The notes: generated by a model from the letters alone, not told the origin. A DNA stretch of 64,000 nucleotides from JABDLO01 sp035327565 (GCA_035327565.1 DAOLDB010000009.1:1-64000), one strand, 5' to 3'. Counted from the first letter of the stretch, positions 1 through 10,206 are shown. A program made the numbers and translations.

Positions 1-3000
1 CCAAAGACTCACCGACATAAGCTTCACTGTTCAATGCGCTGCTGGTAATGTTAATCATATTCTTCAATGAACCGTCTCTTGTTGCTCTCATAGTCATGGT
101 AAACATGTTGTTTGAAGCGTTGATTGGGTTCACATCAGAGTAAGAAACTGTGATGATTCTCTCGTTCAACAGACCCAGATTGTCTTCAGTCATAGCTACT
201 TCACCTGCAGAAACCGCATGGTAAGCCAAACCGTTCAACTCGAAGGTGAACTGGTAACCGTACACCATATTGAAATTGCTGCTACCGAAGGTTAATTGTA
301 CAAGCTCACCGGCTTTTACATTTCTCTCCTGCAGTTCAAGTGCAAGGGTATTCGCGCTACGTACATTGGTCTGTGTGCTGCGTGCATTCACTGAAGCGGC
401 ACCGCTTACATCACCAATCTTCACTGCTACGAAGTTTTGATTGTCTGTGTTGAACTCAAGCTCCTGGATGTTAATTACTTCCTGGAAGTCTGCCAAAGCA
501 TTTTCCATATCCAAAGTCTGTCCAGCGTCAACGAATCTCCAGCTGCTATTGGATGGGAATTCTTTATACAATCCAAGGATCACTTTTCTCAATACTATAA
601 TATCTGTAGAAGACAATGCTCTGTCACTGTTGATATCCGCTGCAATCAATTTGTACGGGCTATCGAACGGAGTGATACCAAGTATATGTCTCTGTATCAT
701 TACAAGGTCAAGTGTACTTACACCATTGTCCGCTGCATCCACTTTAGAAGCTGCGATGTCGTAGTTGTTGTACATTGGATTGCTGTTGAAAGCATAGATA
801 CCATCGTTGCCGGTAGTAAAGGTCAACTTGTACTCAGGATTGCTGAGGTTGTTAAGATCCACTTTTACATCTGCAACTTTACTTCCAGCTTCAGTAGCAA
901 CTGTACCGCTGATTCGGGCTCTTGCACCGTCACCACCATCATCACATGCACCTTGGTTGTCTGCAATGTCTAATGTAACATTACACCAGTCAACATTAAG
1001 GAATCCATCCCAAACGGCCATTTGTACATTTACACGACCAGGAACATCTCCTGCATACAATGCTTCCGGATTTACACAAGTGAATACTACACCTGCCGTA
1101 CCACCGGTACCATCATAACTACCACCTTGAGATAAACTCAAGACGTTACCTTCAGGGTTCTTGGTGACAGAAAGTGTTCTGCCATTAGGCAACCACATGA
1201 ATATCTCACCCGCCAGGTATCGGTTGTAAGCGGCAACCCTTTCACCAGGTGTGTTTGGCAAACCTGATCCTGTTCTGAAGGTGGCTACTAAATTATCAGT
1301 TCCGTCTCCACCTGCTTCATACCAATGGATCCAAGCTACGTCAGCCAAATGAGGAGGATTATTCTCTCCATCCAAACGGAATGTGAAATACAAAGGACCA
1401 TCCACAGGACACTCGTCAAAGCTGCCCAGATCAAAGTCTGCTGCCCACAGTTCCACTGAACCGTCGACCATCAAAGCGGTAGACAAACTTACACAATAAG
1501 GTGTAGGTGCTTTAATATCAACCACACAGATTTCGAATGGCGCATTGGTTATATTACCACAACCGTCAGACACTTTCCAAGCAAGGTCATAGCATCCGGC
1601 AGGTAATCCTGATCCGGCAGCTGCGCCAGGCAGTCTGTCAATGGTCATAGCTACAGATCCTGCATCAGAGTTACGTGGGTTGGCTCCACTTACGATATGT
1701 ACTGTGCTGATAGGCCTGCTCAATTCAGTATCCCACCATACCAATTCATATCTCAATACAGAAGATCCACAAACTCCATCATCTGCGATAACAGATACAT
1801 CAGGTCTTGCAGCACAGTTTACTGTTGTATACTCTCTGCCATCATCCTGAGGCTCTACATCTGGACCTTGGGTATCAAATACTTTGACAACCTGAGCGTA
1901 AGAGTACACTCCAAAATAATTTGGATAATAATAATCATACTCTTTCCAATATGCCACTTTTTGAGCTTGAGTGGCACCTGAAGGATAATTGTAAATACCA
2001 TTACAATTTTCTCTATAACTTAAGTAATAATATGCTTGGAATCCACCTTTTTCTAAATACCATAGGTATAAGAAGGCATGAGTTTTAACAGATTTTTCCT
2101 CTGGCCCAAAGCCAACTGCAGTAATATACCAGTTAAATACACACCAGTTGATCACTGTATATTGATTGATCAATTTTCTGCATGCATCATCACTATTACC
2201 CTGCAGTTTGAACTCAGTGGTTTCCACATTCCATCCGATGATTTCACATGGACCTTCTAACCAGGTCAATTCTTCTACATTAATTCCACAATCGTCTTCA
2301 TCACCCGGCAGATATACATGCACCAATTCTTGTGGCCAGTCAACACTTACACAAGAGAATTTATCCACATAACGCACTTCCAGGTACTGGAATTTGGTTA
2401 CTTTCTGATTCTTAGTGGTCTCAGCTGTCCACTGTAGATATGCAAAACCATAGTTACACTCATAGTTAAACTTACCTGGGTCAAATCCATGCTGGCTCTT
2501 AAATTGTGCTCTTGCAGCAGTTTCCAATGCTACAGGGCCTGTTCCAAACCAGTAAATGGTGCCAGGTACAGCTTCTACTTCACATCCGGCTTTGGCGTGA
2601 ACATCACCTCTCTCTCTCCAGTCTTCAACATCTAATCCTTTATAGTCTTCATGACAGTAAGCAACGATATCATCGATAAATAACTGAGGAGGCGTATTGT
2701 CTTCAATTTTCACTTTACCCCATGTGATACTGGATAAAGCATCGCCTACATTACAACTATGGTGATAATGACCATCTCTGATCTCAGTAACTCTCAGTTC
2801 TACTTCGATTTCTTTTCCTACATCTTCACAACAGAAAGCAACATGATCCGCCCATATACCGGTTCTGGAAGATTTAGGCAGAATCATACCATTAGGATCT
2901 TTCTTACAGTCAGTGGTAGCCCAATCCTTACGTCTTACTTCCAATAATACCGGATAGCAGTGGTCGTAAGAGCCATTGTCAATGCTATGTGCAAATACTT

Positions 3001-4483
3001 TAGCTACCAATTCATCCTCATGAGGTACTTTTACCAATGCAGCTACTGTTGCGTGCTTGGCAATAGCTACGGGAGGAGTATGATCTCTTACAGTAAACCA
3101 AGATGATACGTAAACATCACTGATATTGCCTGCACAATCTTCAATCTGTACATACAATCTGTGACATCCTATTTTCACGCCAGCTAATTTAACAGCTATA
3201 TCAGAACCTTTTGGAGCCTGCGTGATGGTAATGCCATGACCTGGAGTCACCTGAGCTCCGATCAAATGAGTTAAGGTATTATCAGAGTTTTCAATTGTCA
3301 ATGAAATGATCTTAATGCCCTTGTCTGCATTGCAATCATCATCTACTTCCAGATCAATATCGACTGTAGCTAAACAAGTCCATGGATCGGCATCATAGAA
3401 ACGCGATGCATTTTTGAACTTGAAGCTCTCCACAGTCGGAGGAGTAGTATCCTTAGCGGAAATCACCTGAGTTTCAGTTTCTACATATGAACCTCCACAC
3501 CAATAAATCAATTTCCACTCTCTGACGATCTTATAGCTGTGACAGTTGGCGCCATGCGCAGGAATCACATGATCGTGATACTTCACCAGGTTGTCACATA
3601 TCTTAGCAACACCAGTGATCGGGTCGAAATTATTGACATATACAGTATCATCAGGTTCCCCAGGAATTACAAAGAAAGGATATCCTGATTTGCTTGGAGG
3701 AACAGTTCCTATAGTTTTGTTGAAATCTTTACAGTCTCCCTCATAGGCCTCAGGGAAGAAAAATTCCTCACCCATTTCAAAAGTCTTACGTAGTAATATC
3801 TCCAACGTATCCACTGTTTTGTTTCCTTTAACATCTACAAAAGTGTAAATGTACCAGGCGGTATCAGCGATACACTGAGGAGCAGTTTTTACGCGGATAG
3901 TAGGAGTGCCTGAGATCCGGGCTTTATCCCCATTAGGAAACTCACTGCAATCGTCAACGTTATCCAGAATATCTGCCAATACACTTTGCAGGTAAGCATT
4001 AATGGTATAACAGTTGGCGATACAAGGGTCTTCATTCGCAGAATCGCTGGTATTTCCTACAGGGCATGGATTGTCCAGTACAGGACCCTGCTTGTCTTCA
4101 ACATTTAGGTAGCCCCAGCAAGACCCAGATGTTCCTTCATTGACGACTACCTTGTATAAGCCACAAGTGTAGAACATCAATTCGAAAGTATCATCAGCGT
4201 CTTCAAAGATTAAGGTCACCTTTTGCTTTGGATCTTGCTCTACTCCGTCTACCGTCTTCACTACCCCTTTCTCAAAGGTGTAGGCACTAACGGTGCCTGA
4301 AGAAACCATGGTCGTAGCAGTAACTTCGACAGTACAATCCTGATCAAGTCTGGCCTCAACATTCACCTGATTTATACAGGCTACCTGTTGGGCAGACAAA
4401 CTAAAGGATCCTACCACGAAACTGATACATACAACCAATGACCATAAAAATGGTCCAGTTTTTTTGTAATCATAAATTTTCAT
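1..4483 (-). CDS. Giant secreted HYR-like/dockerin/cohesin-like protein (C-terminus beyond left edge)
   Basis: Reading the minus strand from the ATG at 4483 gives an open frame of about 1,494 codons that runs off the left edge. It starts with a signal peptide (MKIYDYKK followed by a hydrophobic stretch ending LSAQ). Many Cys/Asp-rich HYR-like modules with DxC and DNC-type motifs follow. Near 600-760 lies a dockerin-type double calcium-binding repeat: first half NGVSTLDLVMIQRHILG, second half AADINSDRALSSTDIIVLRK. About 1-440 encodes a cohesin-like beta domain. The protein is a full-length paralogue of the one at 10207-14385, sharing the N-terminal domain (SCWGY-VEDK motif) and the dockerin. 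A T9SS sorting tail is expected to the left but is not visible. The role is probably extracellular or surface adhesion or scaffolding (inference). Open-frame status was checked by manual translation of sections, not every codon. Confidence 0.88.
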   Translation of the reverse strand, partial: MKIYDYKKTGPFLWSLVVCISFVVGSFSLSAQQVACINQVNVEARLDQDCTVEVTATTMVSSGTVSAYTFEKGVVKTVDGVEQDPKQKVTLIFEDADDTFELMFYTCGLYKVVVNEGTSGSCWGYLNVEDKQGPVLDNPCPVGNTSDSANEDPCIANCYTINAYLQSVLADILDNVDDCSEFPNGDKARISGTPTIRVKTAPQCIADTAWYIYTFVDVKGNKTVDTLEILLRKTFEMGEEFFFPEAYEGDCKDFNKTIGTVPPSKSGYPFFVIPGEPDDTVYVNNFDPITGVAKICDNLVKYHDHVIPAHGANCHSYKIVREWKLIYWCGGSYVETETQVISAKDTTPPTVESFKFKNASRFYDADPWTCLATVDIDLEVDDDCNADKGIKIISLTIENSDNTLTHLIGAQVTPGHGITITQAPKGSDIAVKLAGVKIGCHRLYVQIEDCAGNISDVYVSSWFTVRDHTPPVAIAKHATVAALVKVPHEDELVAKVFAHSIDNGSYDHCYPVLLEVRRKDWATTDCKKDPNGMILPKSSRTGIWADHVAFCCEDVGKEIEVELRVTEIRDGHYHHSCNVGDALSSITWGKVKIEDNTPPQLFIDDIVAYCHEDYKGLDVEDWRERGDVHAKAGCEVEAVPGTIYWFGTGPVALETAARAQFKSQHGFDPGKFNYECNYGFAYLQWTAETTKNQKVTKFQYLEVRYVDKFSCVSVDWPQELVHVYLPGDEDDCGINVEELTWLEGPCEIIGWNVETTEFKLQGNSDDACRKLINQYTVINWCVFNWYITAVGFGPEEKSVKTHAFLYLWYLEKGGFQAYYYLSYRENCNGIYNYPSGATQAQKVAYWKEYDYYYPNYFGVYSYAQVVKVFDTQGPDVEPQDDGREYTTVNCAARPDVSVIADDGVCGSSVLRYELVWWDTELSRPISTVHIVSGANPRNSDAGSVAMTIDRLPGAAAGSGLPAGCYDLAWKVSDGCGNITNAPFEICVVDIKAPTPYCVSLSTALMVDGSVELWAADFDLGSFDECPVDGPLYFTFRLDGENNPPHLADVAWIHWYEAGGDGTDNLVATFRTGSGLPNTPGERVAAYNRYLAGEIFMWLPNGRTLSVTKNPEGNVLSLSQGGSYDGTGGTAGVVFTCVNPEALYAGDVPGRVNVQMAVWDGFLNVDWCNVTLDIADNQGACDDGGDGARARISGTVATEAGSKVADVKVDLNNLSNPEYKLTFTTGNDGIYAFNSNPMYNNYDIAASKVDAADNGVSTLDLVMIQRHILGITPFDSPYKLIAADINSDRALSSTDIIVLRKVILGLYKEFPSNSSWRFVDAGQTLDMENALADFQEVINIQELEFNTDNQNFVAVKIGDVSGAASVNARSTQTNVRSANTLALELQERNVKAGELVQLTFGSSNFNMVYGYQFTFELNGLAYHAVSAGEVAMTEDNLGLLNERIITVSYSDVNPINASNNMFTMTMRATRDGSLKNMINITSSALNSEAYVGESL

Positions 4484-4773
4484 GAGATTGAGTTTTGGTT
4501 AAAAAAAATTTATTTCTGGTTAATAATAAAATAGCCAAAGGCAATGACCAATGAGACAGCCACACCCTAAGGCGTACCTCTCCATTTAGTCCTGGGACCC
4601 TAATCGAAATAAATTATTGTAACAAAGAAGGGAAATTACCGGAAGTGATTGTGTTCGTCTTAAATAGTTTTGGTTATCAAATCAAGTAAAATCCTGTGTG
4701 TAGTTTTCTTAGATGTACAATCAGAAATGAGACTCTATTCTTTAATACAGCATTCTGATGCACACATCATACA

Positions 4774-4781
4774 CAAAGATA
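4774..4781 (-). promoter_or_regulatory. Candidate -7 element (TATCTTTG) for the giant protein gene
   Basis: The minus strand reads TATCTTTG, an exact match to the Bacteroidota TAnnTTTG -7 consensus, about 290 nt upstream of the start at 4483. No clear -33 TTTG was found at the usual distance, so a long 5' leader is only a suggestion. Confidence 0.4.
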
Positions 4782-4861
4782 CATTTTAGATCGACCTATT
4801 TTATAACTCATATATGGTATTTTTAATATTATATTTTATTTTAATGTATAGTTGATTTTTT

Positions 4862-4899
4862 GTTGAGTCGTGGAGTTGCCAAGGTGTTGAGTCGTTGAC
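4862..4899. repeat. Dispersed intergenic repeat, GTTGAGTCGTGGAGTT type
   Basis: GTTGAGTCGTGGAGTTG is followed by a second GTTGAGTCGTTGA unit. The reverse complement of the same text occurs at 5295-5326, and related GTTAAGTCG/GTTGAGTCG text occurs near 9970 and 15820. This is a degenerate repeat family of unknown function. Confidence 0.6.
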
Positions 4900-5276
4900 T
4901 TAAGATCATAACGGTCAAAGATAAAATATCAGGTAGAGCTTTCAATAGGGATGGGCTTTTTAATAATACAGTAGTCGCTCGTTGGCAGTGAGCAGAAAAT
5001 GTTGGTATATTTGTGTCAAGTAGCATATAGCATTGTAGGCAGTCGGCATATTAATGATATACACAAGAGCCCAAAGATTTATAATTTAATTAAGAGTTTT
5101 TCTTAATGCGTTTAATTTGTTAACAATCTTTTCCAAATCCAATCGAAGATTCAGTAATTCAGTTTCAGAAATGAAATTTAAATCATAGGATACAATGAAT
5201 TAACTTAATATTTCCATAAAACTAGAATACGCTAAAATATGAAAATGAAACTTATCTTTAGATGTATTACGTGCAG

Positions 5277-5289
5277 TCCCCTTAGGGGA
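5277..5289. repeat. Small palindrome
   Basis: TCCCCTTAGGGGA forms a perfect 5-bp stem with a TTA loop, immediately before the 16-nt tandem repeat. It resembles the palindromic part of dispersed intergenic elements seen elsewhere in the window. Confidence 0.5.
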
Positions 5290-5294
5290 AGTCT

Positions 5295-5326
5295 AACTCC
5301 ACGACTTAACAACTCCACGACTTAAC
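5295..5326. repeat. Perfect tandem repeat, 2 x 16 nt
   Basis: AACTCCACGACTTAAC is repeated twice back to back with no mismatch. Its reverse complement (GTTAAGTCGTGGAGTT) matches the units at 4862-4899. There is no spacer, so it is not a CRISPR array. Confidence 0.8.
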
Positions 5327-5379
5327 AACACTTTACTCATCATTCCAAAACAATTCTATTATGACAAATCATGCCCTTA

Positions 5380-6309
5380 CTACCTAACGTATTTCTTATT
5401 AAAAGTATATGACAGAGTGATTTCATGCCCTCCGTTGTTGAAGTCCTGAAACTGCCGTGTGCTGATATTGTAGGAGTAATTGAGATGGAAGTGATCGACA
5501 CGCGCTCCGATGAGGAAGCCGAGACCCTGGGCAGCGCCGAGCGTATAACCTACGGCCCCTGTAAAGCGTTCTTCCAGAAATGACATGCGCAAATTAAAAT
5601 CTGCATGGGTTGGAATATTATTGAGGCTTTTAATGAAAACGGAAGGTTCGACGGTAATCTCTCCGTCGGCCATTTTGGTTTCATAACCCAGATGAACAAT
5701 ATAACCAAGGTCCTTCATTCCGGCTCCGCCATCTTCGGTATTCAGTTTAGCGCTGATCAGGGAAGGTAGCGCCACTCCATATTTTAATGCGTTATCGTAT
5801 ACACCATAAATACCAAAAGAAGCATCAAAAAACCGATTGCCATCTAATCGTTGCAGCAGCAATGCATCATTAGGATCAATAATCGGTCCTCCAATCGCTC
5901 CACCGGTGACCACATGTTGTATATATTCGGTGGTCAATCCAAAACCAATTTTATTAGTGGGTGATTCAATAGTATATGAAACAGCCAGCATCCCTTTGGA
6001 GGTTTCGATGACTCCAAAATTATCTCTGAACAACTGGGCACCAAATCCCAGACGATTCCCTATGGGTCCATTGAAGTTGAGGGTCATGGTTCGTGGAGCA
6101 TCCTGAAAACCTGCCCAGGAGCTTCTGTAATTGACAATCAGTTCCTGATAATCGTTGATGCCGGTAGCACCCGGATTGACCAATACCGGATACATAAAAT
6201 GCTGGCGGTATATGGATCTTTCATCAAAATATCGCTGCTGTGCGGAAAGGGCTCCTGATATCAGGCATACCGCTATGATATTGCTTATAAGGATTTTCGA
6301 GATATGCAT
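5380..6309 (-). CDS. PorP/SprF family type IX secretion membrane protein
   Basis: A 309-residue outer-membrane beta-barrel protein with a signal peptide at 1-23 (cut after SALSA). The mature start (QQRYFDERSIYRQHFMYPVL, then VNPGATG) is the hallmark of the PorP/SprF family. The body has alternating amphipathic strands and ends in a barrel-type strand (EITLSYTFNKKYVR). PorP/SprF proteins typically pair with a T9SS type B cargo encoded just upstream, and help its export or anchor it at the surface. Here the cohesin/SprB protein ends 35 bases upstream on the same strand, so the two are very likely co-transcribed. Family assignment is strong; the partner assignment is inferred from position. Confidence 0.93.
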   Translation of the reverse strand: MHISKILISNIIAVCLISGALSAQQRYFDERSIYRQHFMYPVLVNPGATGINDYQELIVNYRSSWAGFQDAPRTMTLNFNGPIGNRLGFGAQLFRDNFGVIETSKGMLAVSYTIESPTNKIGFGLTTEYIQHVVTGGAIGGPIIDPNDALLLQRLDGNRFFDASFGIYGVYDNALKYGVALPSLISAKLNTEDGGAGMKDLGYIVHLGYETKMADGEITVEPSVFIKSLNNIPTHADFNLRMSFLEERFTGAVGYTLGAAQGLGFLIGARVDHFHLNYSYNISTRQFQDFNNGGHEITLSYTFNKKYVR

Positions 6310-6344
6310 AATTACAAGTGTTGTTAGTGGATAAACTTAAAATT

Positions 6345-9300
6345 TTAGAAATCCCTCAATAGGGTAACTGTTCCTTTATATACCTTCCTTTGCCCTTGAC
6401 CGAAATCAACTTCCAGAACCCACATATATGGTCCTTCCGGTAAAAGTTGACCCTGATTATTGGTTCCTGCCCAGTTATTCTGATAATTGTTGGTAGAAAA
6501 TACAGTCACTCCGGATCGGTCATAAACCATCAAGCGGGATGGAAAATCTTCCGCACATAAGATAACAAATGCATCATTGGAACCATCATTATTGGGTGTG
6601 ATTACTCTCAATGACTCATAGCAATTTCCTGCCAGTTCGCTGCAATTTCTCACCCTGATATTCATAGCCAGGGTTTCACAACCATTGGCATCAACGACAA
6701 TCAGCGAATATGAACCGGGATTCAGATTGGAAATGGTGGGTGAAGTAGCACCGGTACTCCACATAAAATTGTAAGGTGAAACTCCACCTGCAACAATGGG
6801 ATTGATGGCTCCATCCCCACCCAAATCAACGCAGGTAATTTGGTCATTCCCGGCGACGATCACAAGAGATTGGGGTTGATCTACCACCAGGTTGGGTACT
6901 TCTGAGTCCATATTATTTGCATCTTCAAACCTGAGTGTATAGGTGCCCGGGCAGAGATCGACTATAGAAAACTCACCGGTTTGACTGATGGTAATGGTTC
7001 TTGGGGTAGGTCCTGTGATAGTGGCTGTTACCGGAAATGCTGCATTGATGATGTTTCCTGCTATCCTTCCCGTACACTCACCGGCGCATGGACTGGCAAT
7101 TCCTCTGACATTATTAAAAACCACGCCTCCCGGCGGCACATCGATGTCTTCAAACTGAGTACATCCAGCTGCATCTGTGACAGTCACTGAATATGTACCA
7201 TCACTTAATCCCATCAATACCGGAGTTGTGCCCACATTGGGGCTCCATGTATAAGTATAAGGAGATATACCCCCGGCTACACTGATCTCTATTGCTCCCA
7301 TACCTTCGGTAGCCGGGGAAACGGATACCACTGAAATGGTCAATGCCTCGGCTTCTGTAATAGTATAACTTGCAGTAATTTCCTGTACTGGATCTCCGAA
7401 ATCCGTTATGGTAACACTAAAAGTTCCTCCGGAAAGTCCGGTAAGCGAGGAGCCACCACTTACGGGATTTCCCGCTGCATCGGCCCACGAAATACTATAA
7501 TCGCCCTCCATATCAGGGCAACCATTAATGATTGTCAACACAATAGAACCATCCTCTTCTCCGGCACAACTGACGTTGGATACATTGGCATTACTAATTG
7601 TAAGTTCACCAATTTGCTCTGACACTTCAAAGCTGTTGCTGCCCGTACACCCATTTCCGTCCGTAACCGTTACTGCATAAGTACCGGGTTCCAATCCATC
7701 CGGATTAGGGATATTGCCCTGATCGGGATTCCAGGAATAACTCAATGTTCCTATACCCCCTGTCACATTAAGATTAATTCTTCCAGTGGAGGCACATCCG
7801 GCATTGGTCACCTGTGCATTGACAACGATGGGTGCTGGTCCGGTAATGGTTTCCATACGGGTAAATAACTGACCCAGGTCAGGACATGTAACCCGTAATG
7901 TGTATGTACCTGCTCTTACTCCTAACAAGTTACAATTATTTCCACCAAGGGTTCCAGATGAGATTACAGTACCCTGGTCATTTTCCCAGGTACATCCGCA
8001 ATCATTGGAACCCCCGGAGAGTGATACGATAATGCTTCCTCCGGCATCCTCTGCGCATTCGGGCGAGGTAATGGATACCAATTGATAATTGATCCCGCAA
8101 GGAGCTACTTCAACCCTTCCGGAAACCAGATTAAGCTCCGTAATCGGTTGTTGTGTGTCTCCCCTGACTATTTCTATTTGAATATTACCGTCGTTGATGA
8201 AATTGATGCTGGAAGCAGGTTGTGTATTACAATCCCCGATCACATCAAAACACACTTTATATATACTGGTACCATTGGGTAGATTGACTCCTGAACCATC
8301 AAAGGAATTCCAGGTCAGTCTGAGCCGGTTATTCTCAATAGGATTAAAGCTGGCCATATTCAGCCCCTGAAGGTTGAAATCAGTAACCCGGGTAAAATTA
8401 ATCACTGAAGGACTCCATTGCATAGTGTACTGCATACTGGATATATCATTAAAATTTCTGGCAATTACATTGAGACAGGTTTCTGTACCTTCGGAGGCAG
8501 TTACCCGGTCTATTTCCAAAGTAAAATCAGTGGGTTGTCCGTCAGCAGAAATGTTGACCCTTCCATTGGAGTTTTGAAATGGGATATCTTCATCATTGGA
8601 ATCGGTAAAAGTGATTATAAAATCACCGATACTTACAAAGTCAAAATTACTGGATGTCCCTGCACTACCTAATACCTCAAAACACAATTCAAAGATTTCT
8701 GTACCATTGGGTAAGTTAACTGGATTTTCTCCGGTGTTATCAAACCATAGAAATCGAAATTCACCGTTGGAAGTTCTTTCTGTATTGAAAGCAGGGGCAG
8801 GCAATTGTCCAAAATTATGAAACTCCCGAAATGAAATAAGAGTAGGATTCCATACAATGCCAAACTGTGTACTTTGTACATCGGAAAAATTTCTTACAGA
8901 AACGGGAATGCAAAACTGTGCACCTGGTGCTACTGTGATATTAGGGGCTACTACGCCAATTGTTCCCGGCTCTCCACCGCCGCCGTTGCACTGCCCGTTA
9001 TCGATGATTACTCTCCCAGGTGTAGAAACGACATTCACTCTTTGGAGGTTCTGATCATAAACTTCTGTACGGGTTGGTGTATCAGTTATGGATACCAGTG
9101 TTTCAGAACAATTGGCTCCTACCGCATTCAAAACGATGGTAAACAAACGGGTGCCATCGGGAATGGTTACCGGGTTGGTTCCCGATTCATTCCAGGACAC
9201 AGCGATCTGACCATCAGGCAATGATTCAGCCCCGGTTCCGGGGAGAGCAAAATTGCCGGCTATACTAAAGTCAGGCAGTATGGTTGACAAATTGGTTACA

Positions 9301-9509
9301 GAATTAAAACGGGCAATATTCGGATTCCAATTGATGGAATATTGTTTAATTACAACATTATTAAATCCCGAAACGGTTACATCAATTTGTGCAGTGCCAT
9401 TAGGCGCAACCGTAGCCTGCGATAAATTCAGTCTGAATTGTGCATTTGCATGACTTTGGAATAAAAAAATGGCCAATAAAAATTTAAATCCGAACAGGTA
9501 ATTTTTCAT
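6345..9509 (-). CDS. Secreted protein with three cohesin domains, SprB repeats and T9SS type B tail
   Basis: 1,054 residues. The signal peptide is 1-23. Three tandem cohesin-type beta domains lie at about 25-170, 182-322 and 328-470. Each repeats the pattern of a V-rich opening (TVAPNGTAQIDVTV), a W-P turn (INWNP, IVWNP, MQWSP), an NG-T loop before the last strands and a closing GRV strand. Residues 474-960 hold SprB-like repeats (motifs such as GLSDGTYSVTVTDAAGC). Residues 968-1054 are a T9SS type B (CHU_C) tail (ITPNNDGSNDAF, then VYDRSG and PEGPYMW). The protein is expected to be exported by T9SS and displayed or released. It is adjacent to a PorP/SprF gene (35 nt) and flanked by two dockerin proteins, so its cohesins may bind those dockerins (inference). 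Confidence 0.93.
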   Translation of the reverse strand: MKNYLFGFKFLLAIFLFQSHANAQFRLNLSQATVAPNGTAQIDVTVSGFNNVVIKQYSINWNPNIARFNSVTNLSTILPDFSIAGNFALPGTGAESLPDGQIAVSWNESGTNPVTIPDGTRLFTIVLNAVGANCSETLVSITDTPTRTEVYDQNLQRVNVVSTPGRVIIDNGQCNGGGGEPGTIGVVAPNITVAPGAQFCIPVSVRNFSDVQSTQFGIVWNPTLISFREFHNFGQLPAPAFNTERTSNGEFRFLWFDNTGENPVNLPNGTEIFELCFEVLGSAGTSSNFDFVSIGDFIITFTDSNDEDIPFQNSNGRVNISADGQPTDFTLEIDRVTASEGTETCLNVIARNFNDISSMQYTMQWSPSVINFTRVTDFNLQGLNMASFNPIENNRLRLTWNSFDGSGVNLPNGTSIYKVCFDVIGDCNTQPASSINFINDGNIQIEIVRGDTQQPITELNLVSGRVEVAPCGINYQLVSITSPECAEDAGGSIIVSLSGGSNDCGCTWENDQGTVISSGTLGGNNCNLLGVRAGTYTLRVTCPDLGQLFTRMETITGPAPIVVNAQVTNAGCASTGRINLNVTGGIGTLSYSWNPDQGNIPNPDGLEPGTYAVTVTDGNGCTGSNSFEVSEQIGELTISNANVSNVSCAGEEDGSIVLTIINGCPDMEGDYSISWADAAGNPVSGGSSLTGLSGGTFSVTITDFGDPVQEITASYTITEAEALTISVVSVSPATEGMGAIEISVAGGISPYTYTWSPNVGTTPVLMGLSDGTYSVTVTDAAGCTQFEDIDVPPGGVVFNNVRGIASPCAGECTGRIAGNIINAAFPVTATITGPTPRTITISQTGEFSIVDLCPGTYTLRFEDANNMDSEVPNLVVDQPQSLVIVAGNDQITCVDLGGDGAINPIVAGGVSPYNFMWSTGATSPTISNLNPGSYSLIVVDANGCETLAMNIRVRNCSELAGNCYESLRVITPNNDGSNDAFVILCAEDFPSRLMVYDRSGVTVFSTNNYQNNWAGTNNQGQLLPEGPYMWVLEVDFGQGQRKVYKGTVTLLRDF

Positions 9510-9907
9510 GTGAACATTTTTAAACTTCGAAAATGGGCGGTATTTTTTAACGATTTATCCAGCGATAAAAGCAAAATGAATTCAGTAACCTTTTGAGTTT
9601 TTCTGATTTCAACATCTACACTGAACCGGTTTCTTAAAATTCTATTCATTCAATAAATTTTAAGTGTGCATTTTCCAGATCAACTGTATATTAAAGGTTA
9701 AAAGTAAGAATAATAATTTCAATATTAAGGATTCCTTTTAAAATATACAATCCTGATAAAAACGCAACCTTTAAAAAAATAGGATGCAAATAACGAGCCA
9801 ATTGTAAAAAAGATTCAATAATCAACGGGAAAGGAATTCGAAGGTAATCTATTTTTTTGTAATCTCTGAATTTTTTCTTCTGAAGGAAATCGGTGAAATA
9901 GATTATA

Positions 9908-10110
9908 GGTAGCGAGCAGTACCCAGTGAGCAGTCATTAGAGAATGTTGAGGCGTTCATTCGTGAAGTGTTAAGTCGTTTAGTGTTGAGATGATCTTTGT
10001 GTTCTTTGTGCTATGCTCTTTGTGGGCTTTGTGGTAAAAAATAACCTGAGTAGGGTAGGCAGTGGACAGTCGATAGAAAATATTGAGTATTTTATGGGTT
10101 AAGTCTAAAG
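9908..10110. repeat. Cluster of decayed dispersed intergenic repeats
   Basis: Contains AGCAGTCATTAGAGAATGTT (about 9930-9949), GTGTTAAGTCG (9967-9977), a run of CTTTGTG-type text (9995-10034) and GGCAGTGGACAGTCGATAGA (about 10059-10078). The same pieces recur at 15780-15860 (reverse complement: GGCAGTCAATAGAGAATGTT), 4862-5326 and about 63131-63170. They look like remnants of a dispersed repeat family. Confidence 0.6.
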
Positions 10111-10142
10111 TAGTAATTTGACATTTGAAGGGGGGGGTGAAA

Positions 10143-10180
10143 ACAAAAAGGCCCTGCATCGGAGTGATGCAAGGGCCTTC
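10143..10180 (-). terminator. Rho-independent terminator of the second giant gene
   Basis: On the minus strand AAGGCCCTTGCATC pairs with GATGCAGGGCCTT around a short loop (12-13 bp stem with one bulge) and is followed by a T-rich tract (TTTTTGTTTTC). It lies 27 bases past the stop of the gene at 10207-14385. This is the clearest intrinsic terminator in the window. Confidence 0.85.
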
Positions 10181-10206
10181 ATATGTTCAAAAAAGGGCTT
10201 GGGATA

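Larger units (their letters stand above)
4484..5379. other. Gene-poor gap, AT-rich, with leader and decayed repeats
   Basis: This 0.9 kb stretch lies between the giant gene's start and the end of the PorP/SprF gene. It holds a candidate promoter, the repeat units at 4862-4899 and 5295-5326 and a small palindrome at 5277-5289. The only ORF of note (4841-5026, minus) is low-complexity and overlaps a repeat, so no gene is called. Confidence 0.6.
9510..10206. other. Gene-free gap with decayed repeats and a terminator
   Basis: 700 bases upstream of the cohesin gene and downstream of the second giant gene. The half near 9509 is AT-rich and presumably holds the promoter, but no convincing TAnnTTTG was seen. 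The other half holds repeats (9908-10110) and the terminator at 10143-10180. A 67-codon minus-strand ORF (9956-10159) is translated repeat sequence and is not called. Confidence 0.6.

Noticed and set aside
437..973. Long plus-strand open frame (178 codons) opposite the giant protein gene
   Set aside because: The minus strand here encodes clear dockerin and cohesin-like sequence continuous with the rest of the giant protein; the plus-strand frame is Ser/Cys/Val-rich shadow sequence.
5295..5326. Possible CRISPR repeats
   Set aside because: Two 16-base units in direct contact without spacers, and no cas genes in the window.
9956..10159. 67-codon minus-strand frame
   Set aside because: It translates the CTTTGTG and GTCG repeats (KAHKEHSTKNTK-type text) and the terminator stem, with no gene context.
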